From positions 1 to 5,941 of the forward strand of contig UROL01000123.1 in assembly GCA_900549495.1 (NCBI GenBank): a DNA stretch of 5,941 nt, written 5' to 3'. Of the stretch, positions 5,894 to 5,941 are shown in pieces. Each line of letters starts with the position of its first letter. Position 1 is the stretch's first letter. Under the pieces are notes generated by a model. It saw only the letters and a program-made list of their open reading frames with translations, searched no databases and had not been told where the DNA came from. This DNA is from an uncultured Eubacteriales bacterium (lineage in GTDB: Bacteria; Bacillota; Clostridia; Oscillospirales; Oscillospiraceae). Position numbers and translations under genes: made by a program.

Positions 5894-5941
5894 CTGTCTC
5901 TTATACACATCTCCGAGCCCACGAGACCGAGGCTGATCTCG
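5894..5941. other. Illumina Nextera adapter contamination at the contig end
   Basis: Bases 5894-5912 are CTGTCTCTTATACACATCT, the reverse complement of the Tn5 mosaic end used in Nextera libraries. Bases 5913-5927 continue as the Read 2 transposase adapter. The eight bases CGAGGCTG (5928-5935) match the Nextera i7 index N710, and ATCTCG (5936-5941) starts the i7 flow-cell sequence. The order adapter, index, primer is exactly that of read-through at the end of a short insert. It should be trimmed. Confidence 0.98.

Noticed and set aside
5894..5941. A real C-terminal extension SLIHISEPTRPRLIS of the ATPase, or an ME-flanked Tn5 insertion
   Set aside because: The 48 bases are exactly Nextera adapter, index and primer start, and the frame loses ABC-ATPase similarity at this point.

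Overview
The window looks like the end of a metagenomic or draft-genome contig from a GC-rich, monoderm Firmicute, most likely a gut clostridium of the Oscillospirales type. The reasons are the GC-rich third codon positions, strong AAGGAGG-type ribosome binding sites, a lipoprotein-type adaptor for an ABC exporter, and the protein families present. The taxonomic call is inference. All six genes lie on the + strand.

Region 1 (2-2681) is a three-gene block. It holds the 3' end of an SPFH-type protein with a Gly/Met-rich segment and five tandem zinc ribbons (YdjI-like), then a double zinc-ribbon protein with a C-terminal membrane anchor (YdjG-like), then a TPM-domain membrane protein (YdjH-like). 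It is closed by an intrinsic terminator. In Bacillus subtilis the corresponding ydjG, ydjH and ydjI genes sit behind pspA and serve the phage-shock-type envelope stress response. Here the order is I-G-H, and pspA, if present, is outside the window. A 12-bp hairpin lies between the first two genes.

Region 2 (2682-4220) is a single-gene unit for a MATE-family multidrug/cation antiporter. It has its own well-formed sigma-A promoter (TTTACA-17-TATAAT) and its own terminator.

Region 3 (4221-5893) is the start of an ABC export operon. A promoter is preceded by three TTAA motifs spaced 11 bp apart, which suggests control by an OmpR-type response regulator. It is followed by a MacA/HlyD-like lipoprotein adaptor, and then by a MacB/LolD-type ATPase whose start overlaps the adaptor's stop (ATGA). 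The permease would lie downstream.

The last 48 bases (5894-5941) are not genomic. They are Illumina Nextera adapter: the Tn5 mosaic end and Read 2 adapter, an 8-base i7 index and the start of the flow-cell primer. The ATPase is therefore cut after 100 real residues, and its apparent tail SLIHISEPTRPRLIS is adapter translation. I found no convincing wholly new system. The most useful biological leads are the repeat-expanded zinc-ribbon array and the candidate response-regulator site.
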